Assembly: GCA_900548725.1 (NCBI GenBank)
Contig: URLV01000011.1
Coordinates: 1 to 33,673 of the forward strand
DNA length: 33,673 nt
Source of the DNA: an uncultured Mycoplasmatota bacterium
GTDB lineage: Bacteria > Bacillota_I > Bacilli_A > RF39 > UBA660
Direction of reading: 5' to 3'
Both the position numbers and the translations under genes were made by a program. This document shows, in pieces, positions 1 through 8,271 of the stretch (positions within the stretch are counted from its first letter, which is position 1; each line of letters begins with the position of its first letter). The notes beneath the pieces were generated by a model. That model saw only the letters and a list, made by a program, of their open reading frames with translations. It was not told the DNA's origin and did no database searches.

Positions 1-271
1 GTGCCTTGAGGAAGGCCTGGTATTTTTTTAATATTTCATATCTTTCTTTCCAATCCTCTTTAGTTAAATTTGATTCTTTCAATCTTCCACGTTTTTGATT
101 AACAAGAGTCCCATTTTTTCTTAATTTATATTTCCATTGTCTAATAGTATTGTTAGAAATACCATATTCCTTTTCCAAATATGAGCTTGATATTCCCTCA
201 TTATATTTTTTTATTATTTTTTCTTTTTCTTCAAGAGAATATTTTTTGAATTTTTGCCCTTTTAAAGCCAT
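1..271 (-). CDS. IS3-family transposase OrfA, N-terminal part (cut by window edge)
   Basis: The reverse strand reads ATG at 271 and stays open for 90 codons to the window edge. A perfect AAAGGAGGTG ribosome-binding site lies just upstream. The protein starts MALKGQKFKKYSLEEKEKII and has a helix-turn-helix (around residues 28-50, with SNNTIRQWK). It then becomes basic and ends in a leucine-zipper-like stretch with KERYEILKKYQAFLKA. This is the layout of OrfA (DNA-binding half) of IS3/IS150-group elements, where OrfB, the DDE integrase half, follows by -1 frameshift. OrfB would lie outside the window. Family level is fairly sure; the group is not. Confidence 0.75.
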   Translation of the reverse strand, partial: MALKGQKFKKYSLEEKEKIIKKYNEGISSSYLEKEYGISNNTIRQWKYKLRKNGTLVNQKRGRLKESNLTKEDWKERYEILKKYQAFLKA

Positions 272-355
272 AAAAATACACCTCCTTTCGGAAGTGTATT
301 TTAACACATTTCTTTTTGAACTGTTTTTTTATTGATGTCTACCCTAAGGGGTGCA
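1..355 (-). mobile_element. 5' end of an IS3-family insertion sequence
   Basis: Upstream of OrfA the reverse strand begins TGCACCCCTTAGGGTAGACA (ending at 355). It has the 5'-TG end and the GGGTAGACA-type inner sequence common in IS3-family terminal repeats. The other end is outside the window, so the inverted repeat partner and target duplication cannot be checked. The tip lies 10 bp from the RNase J stop codon, so the element sits in the 3' flank of that gene without breaking it. Confidence 0.6.
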
Positions 356-364
356 TTTCAATGA

Positions 365-2035
365 TTATCTGTTTTTAATTTCCATAATTACTGGCAATAT
401 TATTGGTCTTCTACCAGTTAAATCTATTATAAATGGATTTAAGTCTAATATAATTTGATTTTTTAAATTAATATAATTATAGCCGTTTTTTAGAGAGTTA
501 GTCACTATATCACTAACTTTTTTTTCTATTTCATGAATTAATTCCGCATTTTCATTAACTAAGATAAAACCTCTAGTAGTTATATTTGGTTTAATAAGTA
601 ATTCATGTTTTATTGGATCGATATTAATTATTGTAACTAATATTCCATCTTTACTCATAAGTTGTCTGTCTTTTATTACTATACTTCCAATGTCTCCTAT
701 ACGAGAACCATCTACATAAACATCACCAGCTTGTACTTTTTTACCTAAAGTAGCACTGTTTTTAGTTAATTCTAAAACATCTCCATTTTTCATAATAAAT
801 ATATTATCTTTTTTTACATCGCAACTTATTGCCAAGTCTCTATGACGTTTTAACATTCTATATTCACCGTGTACTGGCATAAAGTATTCTGGTTTTATAA
901 TTCTTAGCATCCATTTTAATTCTTCGCCTTTAGCGTGACCTGATGTATGTATATCAGCAAGTTCAGTATTAGTATAAACTTTAACACCTTTTAAATATAA
1001 TTTATTAATTATTTTATTTATACTAGCTCTATTTCCCGGAATGGGACTTGATGAAAATACTACAACATCATCTGGCAATAATTGAATTTGTTTATGTGTA
1101 CCATTTGCAATACGAGATAAAGCTGCTAAAGGTTCACCTTGTGATCCAGTACACAATATACATATTTCATTCTTTTTTAAATTTTTAGCTTCGTTTGCAT
1201 CAATAAATATATTGCTATCTTTAATTAAATTATTCTTTAATGCTATTTCTTTAGCATTTTCCATACTTCTACCAAATGTTATTATTTTTCTATTATTCTT
1301 TCTACATGTTTCTACTATATGTTTAATTCTATATATATTAGAAGCAAATGTTGCAATAATTATTCTTGATTTTATTTTACTAAATATATCGCCTAATGCT
1401 ATGTCAACAGAACTTTCACTTTTTGAAAATCCATCACTTAATGCATTTGTACTATCAGATAATAATAATTTAACTCCTTTTGAACCGAGTTCTGCCATTT
1501 TATGAATATTTGCCATAGGACCAATTGGTGTTAAGTCAAATTTGAAGTCTCCTGTAGTCATAATTATACCAGCAGGTGAGTGTACTACAATAGCAAAAGA
1601 ATCTGGTATAGAGTGTGTAGTATTAATAAATTCTACACTTAAAGTTTTAAATTTAATAAATGATTTTCCATCTATAATTTCTAAATTATCGTATCTCATG
1701 TTTTTATCATCTAATTTTTTTTGTATTAAATCAGCTGCAATACGAGGTGCATATATGTGTGGTACTTCTATGCTTTGTAATAAAAATGTTATACCACCAA
1801 TATGGTCTTCATGTCCATGAGTTATAAATAAACCTCTAATTTTCTTTTCTTTTTGCTTTAAATAAGTAATATCTTGAATAACATAATCAATTCCTAATAA
1901 TTCATCTTCTGGAAACATAACACCAGCATCAATAATTACTAAATCATGATTAGTTTCAACAACATACATGTTTTTTCCTATTTCACCTAAACCACCCAAA
2001 GCAAATACAAGCGTACTTGTATCATTATTTTTCAT
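365..2035 (-). CDS. rnj: Ribonuclease J
   Basis: 556 residues, the usual length of Firmicutes RNase J1 (about 555). The N-terminal metallo-beta-lactamase domain carries the zinc motif HGHEDH at 73-78 and TTGDFKFD further on. The beta-CASP region follows with CTGSQGEP, then HTSGHAKGEE and MPVHGEYR, and a C-terminal domain completes the enzyme. RNase J combines 5'-3' exonuclease and endonuclease activity in mRNA decay and rRNA maturation, in the cytoplasm. The start is fixed by AGGAGGAAATCAAA upstream of ATG at 2035. A reverse-strand promoter fits upstream (-35 TAGACA, 17 bp, -10 TATAAT). The 3' end is followed after 10 bp by an IS3-family end, so its native terminator may have been displaced. 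J1 versus J2 cannot be told from one copy. Confidence 0.95.
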   Translation of the reverse strand: MKNNDTSTLVFALGGLGEIGKNMYVVETNHDLVIIDAGVMFPEDELLGIDYVIQDITYLKQKEKKIRGLFITHGHEDHIGGITFLLQSIEVPHIYAPRIAADLIQKKLDDKNMRYDNLEIIDGKSFIKFKTLSVEFINTTHSIPDSFAIVVHSPAGIIMTTGDFKFDLTPIGPMANIHKMAELGSKGVKLLLSDSTNALSDGFSKSESSVDIALGDIFSKIKSRIIIATFASNIYRIKHIVETCRKNNRKIITFGRSMENAKEIALKNNLIKDSNIFIDANEAKNLKKNEICILCTGSQGEPLAALSRIANGTHKQIQLLPDDVVVFSSSPIPGNRASINKIINKLYLKGVKVYTNTELADIHTSGHAKGEELKWMLRIIKPEYFMPVHGEYRMLKRHRDLAISCDVKKDNIFIMKNGDVLELTKNSATLGKKVQAGDVYVDGSRIGDIGSIVIKDRQLMSKDGILVTIINIDPIKHELLIKPNITTRGFILVNENAELIHEIEKKVSDIVTNSLKNGYNYINLKNQIILDLNPFIIDLTGRRPIILPVIMEIKNR

Positions 2036-2089
2036 TTTGATTTCCTCCTCTAATAAAAAAATTAATTACAAAGCTATAAGAATATACTA

Positions 2090-2118
2090 ATTATAATACT
2101 TTTTTTAATATTTGTCTA
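2090..2118 (-). promoter_or_regulatory. Promoter for RNase J
   Basis: On the reverse strand TAGACA (2118-2113) is separated by 17 bp from a perfect TATAAT (2095-2090), about 55 bp before the RNase J start. Confidence 0.55.
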
Positions 2119-2134
2119 GTAGTCAAAAATATGA

Positions 2135-2163
2135 TTGTAAATATATTATATTTGATTTATAAT
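2135..2163 (+). promoter_or_regulatory. Promoter for the amidoligase-like gene
   Basis: TTGTAA (2135-2140), a 17-bp spacer and TATAAT (2158-2163), 27 bp before the ATG at 2191. It faces away from the RNase J promoter. Confidence 0.55.
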
Positions 2164-2190
2164 AACATTTAATAAAAAAGAGATGAGAAA

Positions 2191-3309
2191 ATGGAATCTT
2201 TAGTAAGTAAATTATATAAACAAAAAAAGTTGTTGGAAAATTATAATAAGAAAATACTTTCTTCTAATTTTTATGATGTACCTGTTTTACCTGATGTTGA
2301 TTTAATGTATATTAAAGAAAGTATTAAAATGATAGAAGATAATATAGAACTTTTAGAAAAAAGTGATAATCATTATAATGATAATTTTAATATAAATAAA
2401 TTTAGTAGATTAAGTAAAATAGATTTAAAAGAATTATTTTTGTTTTTAGAAAATTATTATATTAAATATAGATATAGACTTGGTATTAATAAAAAGATTA
2501 CTTTTGGAGTTGAAATAGAATTTGATGATTATGAAAATTATTTAGATACATATTATTTTCTTGAAGACAATAATATTTTTTATAATATATTTGAAGAACA
2601 ATCAGTAAAGGGTTTTGAAATAAATAGTTGTATTTTGATTGATACTATAAATGATTGGATTGATTTAAGAAAAATATGTCAATTTTTAAGAAAGAATAAG
2701 GCAACAACTAATAAAGGTAATGCAGGTGGACATATACATGTAGGATTACAAATATTTAAAAATGAAGAGAACTTTGATAGGTTTTTAAAATGTTATATGT
2801 TATATGAAGATATACTAAATAGGTTTCTTTGTGGAGAATATATTAATATAAGAAAAAATGCTAGATATTATGCTACTTTATGTAAAAATAATGTTTATAG
2901 TTATGAATCATATTATAAAAGAAAAAAAGCATTATACGTAGATAAAATGAATTTTAAAAGATTTAAGGAAAGAAATACCATTGAATTTAGAAGACCTAAT
3001 GGTACATTAAATGAAATTATATGGCAAAATAATATTAATGCAATAATTAAAATGATATTAACTATAAATAAAGATAATTTTGATATGGAATATATAGATT
3101 ATAATATTAATAAAGATATAGATAGAATAAAATATAAACCTGATTCTGCTTATGATAGTGAAATAAATATAAAGAAAGTATTAGAATTTGTTGATATGTT
3201 TTATGAAGAAAATATTGATAAATTAAATTTTTTAAAACAATATTTTAAAAATTATGAATTAACTTTACAAAAAAAAGAATTAATTAGAACAAAGAAATTT
3301 TGGCATTAA
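2191..3309 (+). CDS. Putative amidoligase (Amidoligase_2-like)
   Basis: 372 residues. After a helical N-terminus, the core begins at ITFGVEIEFDDY (103-114). GNAGGHIHVGLQ (176-187) and RNTIEFRRPNGTLNE (261-275) follow. These three blocks (FGVEIEF, the H-H-G motif, and the ExR motif EFRxxNGT) mark the glutamine-synthetase-fold amidoligase superfamily. Members form amide bonds between carboxylates and amines in peptide tagging or cell-surface chemistry. No partner such as a glutamine amidotransferase or tag peptide is nearby, so the substrate is unknown. The ribosome-binding site is weak (GAGATGAG). The gene is monocistronic, between its own promoter and a bidirectional terminator. Confidence 0.7.
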   Translation: MESLVSKLYKQKKLLENYNKKILSSNFYDVPVLPDVDLMYIKESIKMIEDNIELLEKSDNHYNDNFNINKFSRLSKIDLKELFLFLENYYIKYRYRLGINKKITFGVEIEFDDYENYLDTYYFLEDNNIFYNIFEEQSVKGFEINSCILIDTINDWIDLRKICQFLRKNKATTNKGNAGGHIHVGLQIFKNEENFDRFLKCYMLYEDILNRFLCGEYINIRKNARYYATLCKNNVYSYESYYKRKKALYVDKMNFKRFKERNTIEFRRPNGTLNEIIWQNNINAIIKMILTINKDNFDMEYIDYNINKDIDRIKYKPDSAYDSEINIKKVLEFVDMFYEENIDKLNFLKQYFKNYELTLQKKELIRTKKFWH

Positions 3310-3310
3310 A

Positions 3311-3343
3311 AAATATAAGTTTTGTTATTTACTTATATTTTTT
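3311..3343. terminator. Bidirectional terminator
   Basis: AAATATAAGT (3311-3320) pairs with ACTTATATTT (3331-3340). T-runs follow on one strand and A-runs precede, so the loop can end both convergent genes. Confidence 0.65.
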
Positions 3344-3741
3344 TCGTTTTTGTAAGCTAATATATTTATTAATATTATTGGTATAAATATTAAAATATTA
3401 CTTAGATTATAATTAATAGATTTAGTGAAATCTAATGCTAATATAAATAGCATAATCCATAATATTATAGATATAAAATGATATTCTTGTTTTTTAAATA
3501 TAATACTTGTTAGTGTTAATGTACTAATTAATATAATAAAACTTATTATTAATGCCCACCATGTGGAAGTATACATATTTTGTATTAATAGTGCTAAGTC
3601 ACTTATTGTTTTGGTACTACTTTCTATATAATTTAATCTATCCATATATCCAAAATATATTAGGAAATATAGACTTAATATAATTTCTAAAAATGTTATT
3701 ATTAGTAATAATTTACTATGTTCTTTAAATATTTTTTTCAT
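3325..3741 (-). CDS. Small four-helix membrane protein of unknown function
   Basis: 138 residues with about four hydrophobic segments (roughly 10-30, 58-80, 88-106, 110-130) and basic ends, so an integral membrane protein. I recognise no family. The start has GGTGATG upstream on the reverse strand. It is transcribed towards the amidoligase-like gene and divergently from endonuclease IV. Codon use matches the neighbours. Confidence 0.7.
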   Translation of the reverse strand: MKKIFKEHSKLLLIITFLEIILSLYFLIYFGYMDRLNYIESSTKTISDLALLIQNMYTSTWWALIISFIILISTLTLTSIIFKKQEYHFISIILWIMLFILALDFTKSINYNLSNILIFIPIILINILAYKNEKNISK

Positions 3742-3818
3742 ATCATCACCATAATTAGTATAACACTTATGTTGATAAATAAAAAGAAATATTATAAAAT
3801 GATTATAGGTGAAGTAGA

Positions 3819-4715
3819 ATGTATATAGGAAGTCATGTTTCTTTTGATAGTAAGGAACAATTATTAAAAAGTGTTAAAGAAAGTATTAGTTATGGTGGAA
3901 ATACATTTATGTTTTATACTGGCGCTCCACAAAATACTAGAAGATGTGTTATAGATGACGAACTAACTTTTTTGGCTTTTAATTTAATGAAAGAAAATAA
4001 TATGGATTTAGATAAAGTTATTTGTCATGCTCCATATATAGTTAATCTTGCTAATGATTTAGAGCCTGAAAAGTATGATTTTAGTATTAATTTTTTAAGA
4101 CAAGAAATAGAAAGATTAGAAACATTAAATATTAAATATTTGGTATTACATCCTGGTAGTAGTGTTAGTATAGAAAGAAGTAAAGCATTAAATAACATTA
4201 GCTATGCATTAAATAAAATATTGAGTATTGATACTAATGTTATGATTCTTTTAGAAACTATGGCAGGTAAAGGAACTGAATGTGGTATTAATATAGATGA
4301 AATTAAAACAATAATTGATGGAGTAGATAAAAAAGATAATATTGGTGTTTGTTTAGATACTTGTCATTTAAATGATAGTGGTATTGATATATCAAAATTT
4401 GATGATTATTTAAATGAATTTGATAGTATTATAGGAATAAATAAAATAAAATGTGTTCATGTAAATGATAGTAAAAATGTTATTGGTAGTCATAAAGATA
4501 GACATGAAAATATAGGTTATGGAACAATAGGTTTTGATAATTTAATTAATGTTATTTATAATGATAGGTTAAAGGATATTCCTAAAATTCTTGAAACTCC
4601 ATATGTTGGAGAAAATAAAGAATATCCTCCATATAAATTTGAAATAGAGATGATTAGAAATAAAAAGTTTAATGATAATCTTATTAATGATATAATTAAT
4701 TTTTATAAAAATTGA
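3819..4715 (+). CDS. nfo: Deoxyribonuclease IV (AP endonuclease)
   Basis: 298 residues, close to the normal 280-300. Motifs in order: IGSHVSF at the N-terminus, CHAPYIVNLAN near 68-78, the metal-binding LHPGS near 110, GVCLDTCHLNDSGIDI, and CVHVNDSK with SHKDRHENIGYGTIG towards the end. These supply the His/Asp/Glu ligands of the three-zinc site in the TIM barrel. The enzyme cuts DNA 5' to abasic sites in base-excision repair. AGGTGAAG precedes the ATG. It is not adjacent to the two DNA glycosylases of the island at 12950-16925, but would act on their products. Confidence 0.95.
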   Translation: MYIGSHVSFDSKEQLLKSVKESISYGGNTFMFYTGAPQNTRRCVIDDELTFLAFNLMKENNMDLDKVICHAPYIVNLANDLEPEKYDFSINFLRQEIERLETLNIKYLVLHPGSSVSIERSKALNNISYALNKILSIDTNVMILLETMAGKGTECGINIDEIKTIIDGVDKKDNIGVCLDTCHLNDSGIDISKFDDYLNEFDSIIGINKIKCVHVNDSKNVIGSHKDRHENIGYGTIGFDNLINVIYNDRLKDIPKILETPYVGENKEYPPYKFEIEMIRNKKFNDNLINDIINFYKN

Positions 4716-5130
4716 AAAAAATATTGTAACGATAGAAAAAGTATTGTAGAATGTATTTAGGATAGCAAAAGAACTTGATATCTTAAATATTTTAATTTAC
4801 GGTTCATAAAAAAGATGAAAATAATAATTATTAAACTTTTTAAAGGTATAAAAATATTGCCTATTTGTCAAAAGTTTTCTCGACATAAAATTATTTTTCT
4901 TATAATAATTTTATCAAAAATACCACTTTTAAAATTATTAAATTTATGTAAAGCTATTGTAAATCGAGCCCCCTCTAAAGGCTGTACTAAAAATATACTA
5001 ACACTCCCTCGAAGATTTGTTCGGGGGTTATAAAGAAGTGAAAATATATAATCTTTTTTGTGTATTAAAAAATGACAGATTATTTGCTGTAAATTAGATA
5101 TTTATTATAATAATATTGTCAAAATAAATA
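4716..5130. other. Intergenic stretch with a GC-richer hairpin segment
   Basis: About 415 bp without a convincing gene. Most is A/T-rich, but 4965-5035 is clearly GC-richer. It holds AGCC...GGCT and an 8-bp stem CCCTCGAA/TTCGGGGG (about 5010-5032) around a GATTTG loop. One reverse-strand frame is open for about 50 codons through this segment, and a 72-codon forward frame also crosses it. Neither has a good start or a family I know. It could be a small structured RNA, a mobile-element end or a decayed gene. Confidence 0.3.
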
Positions 5131-5144
5131 AGGAGAGTTAGGTT

Positions 5145-6758
5145 ATGAATCGTAAGCAAAAAAATAATATGAGTTCATCTAATAAAAAAGGATTCACAAT
5201 AATAGAAATAATTATTTGTCTTGGAATTATTACATTGATTGGTACAATAAGTACAGTGGTACTATTAAAAAATAATAAAGATAAAAATATCGAAAAAATA
5301 ACAAAAAATATATTAGATGCAGCAAAAGTATTTGCAAATGTAGAAAAAGATGAAGATGGAAATAATTATATAAGTGAAATAAAAAAAGGTAGAGGTGGAG
5401 TAAAAATATCTTTATCTGTTTTAGTTAATAAAGGATATATAAAAAAAGAAGATGCAAATGTTATTTATAATAAATATAAAGATACAAAAAAATTAGGAAA
5501 TAATGAAGATTATTATGTTTTGCTTTTAGATGGCAGTGAAAGTAAAACAGATAGTTATTACTGTGAAAATAATGAATATCAGTTAGAAGCATCATGGAAT
5601 ATAGAAACAGATAAAACATTATATTTGTGTTCTAACCGTAGTAAATCAAATATTTTAAATATAGAAGAATTTAATGACAATGATGCTTTAATAAATAAAA
5701 TATTAAACCAAACTTTTACTACAGATTGTTTTAATACAACTACAACTGCTTTGTGTTTGATATTTGGTAATGAATTAACTGATGATAATAAAGGAGTTTT
5801 GTATTATAAGGGTGACGTAAAAAATAATTATGTACAATTTCAAGGATTAGATAAATTATTTAGAATAGTTAGAACAACTGAGAATGGTGGAGTAAAAATA
5901 GTTGAAGATGGTGGTATTCCTGAATATTTTGATAAAGATGATGAAAATCCTGTCGAAATTCTAAAGAGTGCTAGAACATATGGAGAAATTAAAGATATTG
6001 GTGAAAAATGTTTTTATCTACCATATGAAATTGCTAAAAATATTAAAACTCAATCTAATAATGGTTATAGTGTTTATGTAACAGCTAAAAATGATCCTGT
6101 GAATAATTATACTGTTCTTAGTAAGATATGTATGTTAAATCATGATAAAATTAACTCTGCATATTTAGCTGTTTATAATCATCCTAATGTATATAATGGT
6201 TATACATTTGATTTAACTAGTCTGTCTTTCAATGGATGGAGTGATAATACTGCGCGTTCTTTTGAAATAAAAAAAGCGGAACTACAATCTCCAGCTTTAT
6301 TGCTAGATCAAAATGTAGATTTTCTTTCTCCAATATATACATTTTATTATAAACCTTTAAAAGAAAATTATGATAAGTATAGTTCAATTCTAAGTTCTTA
6401 TATAGATAAAAATTACAAATGGTGTACATCTAAATCTAGTAGTTTTAAATGTAGTGAAGAAAAAACATTAAAAAGCGATTTTGGTTTATTACTTTATGAA
6501 GAGTACAAAATGATTGATTATATTAATTCTAGTGAAAAAGAACATAGAATATATGGACATAATTTACATTGCTCGGAGGTAAGTCAAAGTGCTGAATTGA
6601 CGATGGATTTGGAAAGAACTTTTGGTATATGTACTGGTGGCGGGTGTAGAGGTTGTGATAATGAATTTATGTATTTTAGACCAGCTTATGTTATAAAAGG
6701 CAGCAGTAAAGTAATATCTGGTGACGGTACAAAAAATACACCTTATGTCATTTCTTGA
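5145..6758 (+). CDS. Type IV pilin-like protein with a very large C-terminal domain
   Basis: 537 residues. The N-terminus has a class III prepilin signal: a basic leader ending KKG (14-16), then FTIIE (17-21), with the conserved Glu at +5 and a hydrophobic helix to about 45. Prepilin peptidase should cut after Gly16. Typical Gram-positive pseudopilins are 100-170 residues. Here a Cys-containing ectodomain of nearly 500 residues follows, with a block LFRIVRTTENGGVKIV (about 239-254) and a C-terminal GDGTKNTPYVIS. I recall similar C-termini in surface proteins of gut Mollicutes-related Bacilli. No assembly ATPase, membrane platform or prepilin peptidase is in the window. AAGGAG stands 8 bp before the start. 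A role in adhesion or surface display is inference. Confidence 0.75.
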   Translation: MNRKQKNNMSSSNKKGFTIIEIIICLGIITLIGTISTVVLLKNNKDKNIEKITKNILDAAKVFANVEKDEDGNNYISEIKKGRGGVKISLSVLVNKGYIKKEDANVIYNKYKDTKKLGNNEDYYVLLLDGSESKTDSYYCENNEYQLEASWNIETDKTLYLCSNRSKSNILNIEEFNDNDALINKILNQTFTTDCFNTTTTALCLIFGNELTDDNKGVLYYKGDVKNNYVQFQGLDKLFRIVRTTENGGVKIVEDGGIPEYFDKDDENPVEILKSARTYGEIKDIGEKCFYLPYEIAKNIKTQSNNGYSVYVTAKNDPVNNYTVLSKICMLNHDKINSAYLAVYNHPNVYNGYTFDLTSLSFNGWSDNTARSFEIKKAELQSPALLLDQNVDFLSPIYTFYYKPLKENYDKYSSILSSYIDKNYKWCTSKSSSFKCSEEKTLKSDFGLLLYEEYKMIDYINSSEKEHRIYGHNLHCSEVSQSAELTMDLERTFGICTGGGCRGCDNEFMYFRPAYVIKGSSKVISGDGTKNTPYVIS

Positions 6759-6928
6759 TTCATAATTGTTTCTTTTAAATAAATATTATAATTTTGAAAT
6801 TAACTTAATAAATTTTGATAAGAGATAGTATTAATCTATTTAATTAAATAAAGTAGCATGTGTTGGAATATATAAGTTGCTTTAAACAGTTAAACAAAAA
6901 AAAATCTATACACAGCAAAACTTAGTTA

Positions 6929-6951
6929 GATAGCAAAAATGCTATCTTTTT
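6929..6951 (+). terminator. Rho-independent terminator
   Basis: GATAGCA, loop AAAA, TGCTATC, then TTTTT. It lies 170 bp after the pilin-like gene and 58 bp before pdp. Confidence 0.75.
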
Positions 6952-7008
6952 GTATATATTTTAGTAAATTTATGATAGAATTAAATATAGAATAGAGGTT
7001 AATGTGAT

Positions 7009-8235
7009 ATGAATATAATTGATGTTATTGATAAAAAAAGATTAGGTAAAGAATTAACTTATAAAGAATTAGATTATGCTTTTACTGGTTTTTTAAATAA
7101 AAAAATAGAAGGCTATCAAATGTCTAGTTTATTAATGGCTATAGTTATCAATGGAATGAGTTTAGAAGAAACAATAAATTTGACTGATATATTTATAAAA
7201 AGTGGAGAAATATATGATTTAAGTACTGTTAGTGATATTATAATTGATAAACATTCTACAGGTGGTGTTGGAGATACGACTACATTAGTAGTAGGACCTA
7301 TAGTTGCTGCTTGTGGATGTCATATGGCTAAAGTGAGTGGCAAAGGTCTTGGAATAACTGGTGGTACAATTGATAAATTAGAAAGTATACCAGGATTTAA
7401 TGTCAACTTAACTAAAAAACAATTTATAACTAATTTAAAAAATGTTGGTTTTGTTGATTCAAGCCAAACTAAGAAGTTAGTTCCATTAGATAAGATAATA
7501 TATAATTTAAGAAATAATAGTGGAACTACAGAATCTTTACCACTTATAGCGTCTAGTATAATGTCAAAGAAAATTGCTAGTGGTGCAGATATAATATTAA
7601 TTGATATAAAAGTTGGTAAAGGTGCATTAATAAAAACTAAAAAAGATGCTACTAAACTAAGTACTTGGATGAAAAAAATAGGAAATGTTTATAATAAAAA
7701 AGTCGTTACTATAATAACTGATATGAACACACCATTATCTAATAGCATTGGAAATAGATTAGAAGTTGAAGAAGCAATAAAAGTTTTAAAAGGAGAAAAA
7801 TGTAGATTATATGATATATCAAAAGAAATAGCTAGTATACTTATTTCACTTGCTAAAAAGGTTACCATTGATGAAGCAGGAAATTTAGTTGATGAAGTAA
7901 TTAATAATAAAAAAGCATATAAAAAATTTATAGAATTTTGTGAAGCACAAGGTGGAGATATAAAGAAATTAAAAATTGTTGCAAATCAACTTGTTATTAA
8001 AAGTGAAAAAAACGGAGTATTAAAATCAATAGATGCTATGAAAATTGGTGAACTATCATTAAGACTTGGTGCAGGTAAAATAAATGATAAAGGAAAAATA
8101 GATTATAATGCTGGTATAAAAATATTTAAAGATATAGGAGATAAAGTAAAAGCTGGAGATATACTTGCAACATTGTATACTAATCGTAAAATAAAATTGT
8201 CAAATGATGATATTAATTGTTTTATAATAGAGTGA
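7009..8235 (+). CDS. pdp: Pyrimidine-nucleoside phosphorylase
   Basis: 408 residues, slightly shorter than the usual 430-435. The N-terminal helical domain (LTYKELDYAFTGFLNKKIEGYQMSSLLMA, broken here by family variation) is followed by the phosphate-binding KHSTGGVGDTT (82-92), SGKGLGITGGTIDKLESIPGF and a segment with VKVGKGAL. A C-terminal domain ends in GDILATLYT. The enzyme splits uridine, thymidine and deoxyuridine with phosphate to give the base and (deoxy)ribose-1-phosphate for salvage. AGAGG precedes ATG at 7009. It is 36 bp upstream of the HerA-like gene; no other salvage gene is adjacent. Confidence 0.92.
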   Translation: MNIIDVIDKKRLGKELTYKELDYAFTGFLNKKIEGYQMSSLLMAIVINGMSLEETINLTDIFIKSGEIYDLSTVSDIIIDKHSTGGVGDTTTLVVGPIVAACGCHMAKVSGKGLGITGGTIDKLESIPGFNVNLTKKQFITNLKNVGFVDSSQTKKLVPLDKIIYNLRNNSGTTESLPLIASSIMSKKIASGADIILIDIKVGKGALIKTKKDATKLSTWMKKIGNVYNKKVVTIITDMNTPLSNSIGNRLEVEEAIKVLKGEKCRLYDISKEIASILISLAKKVTIDEAGNLVDEVINNKKAYKKFIEFCEAQGGDIKKLKIVANQLVIKSEKNGVLKSIDAMKIGELSLRLGAGKINDKGKIDYNAGIKIFKDIGDKVKAGDILATLYTNRKIKLSNDDINCFIIE

Positions 8236-8271
8236 ATATGTTATAATTATTTATAGTAAGGAGTCAAAGTT

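Noticed and set aside
4815..5033. 72-codon forward frame in the gap after nfo
   Set aside because: No ribosome-binding site, Ile/Leu/Lys-rich low-complexity content, and the GC-rich part is better explained by hairpins. A reverse frame over the same bases is just as plausible.
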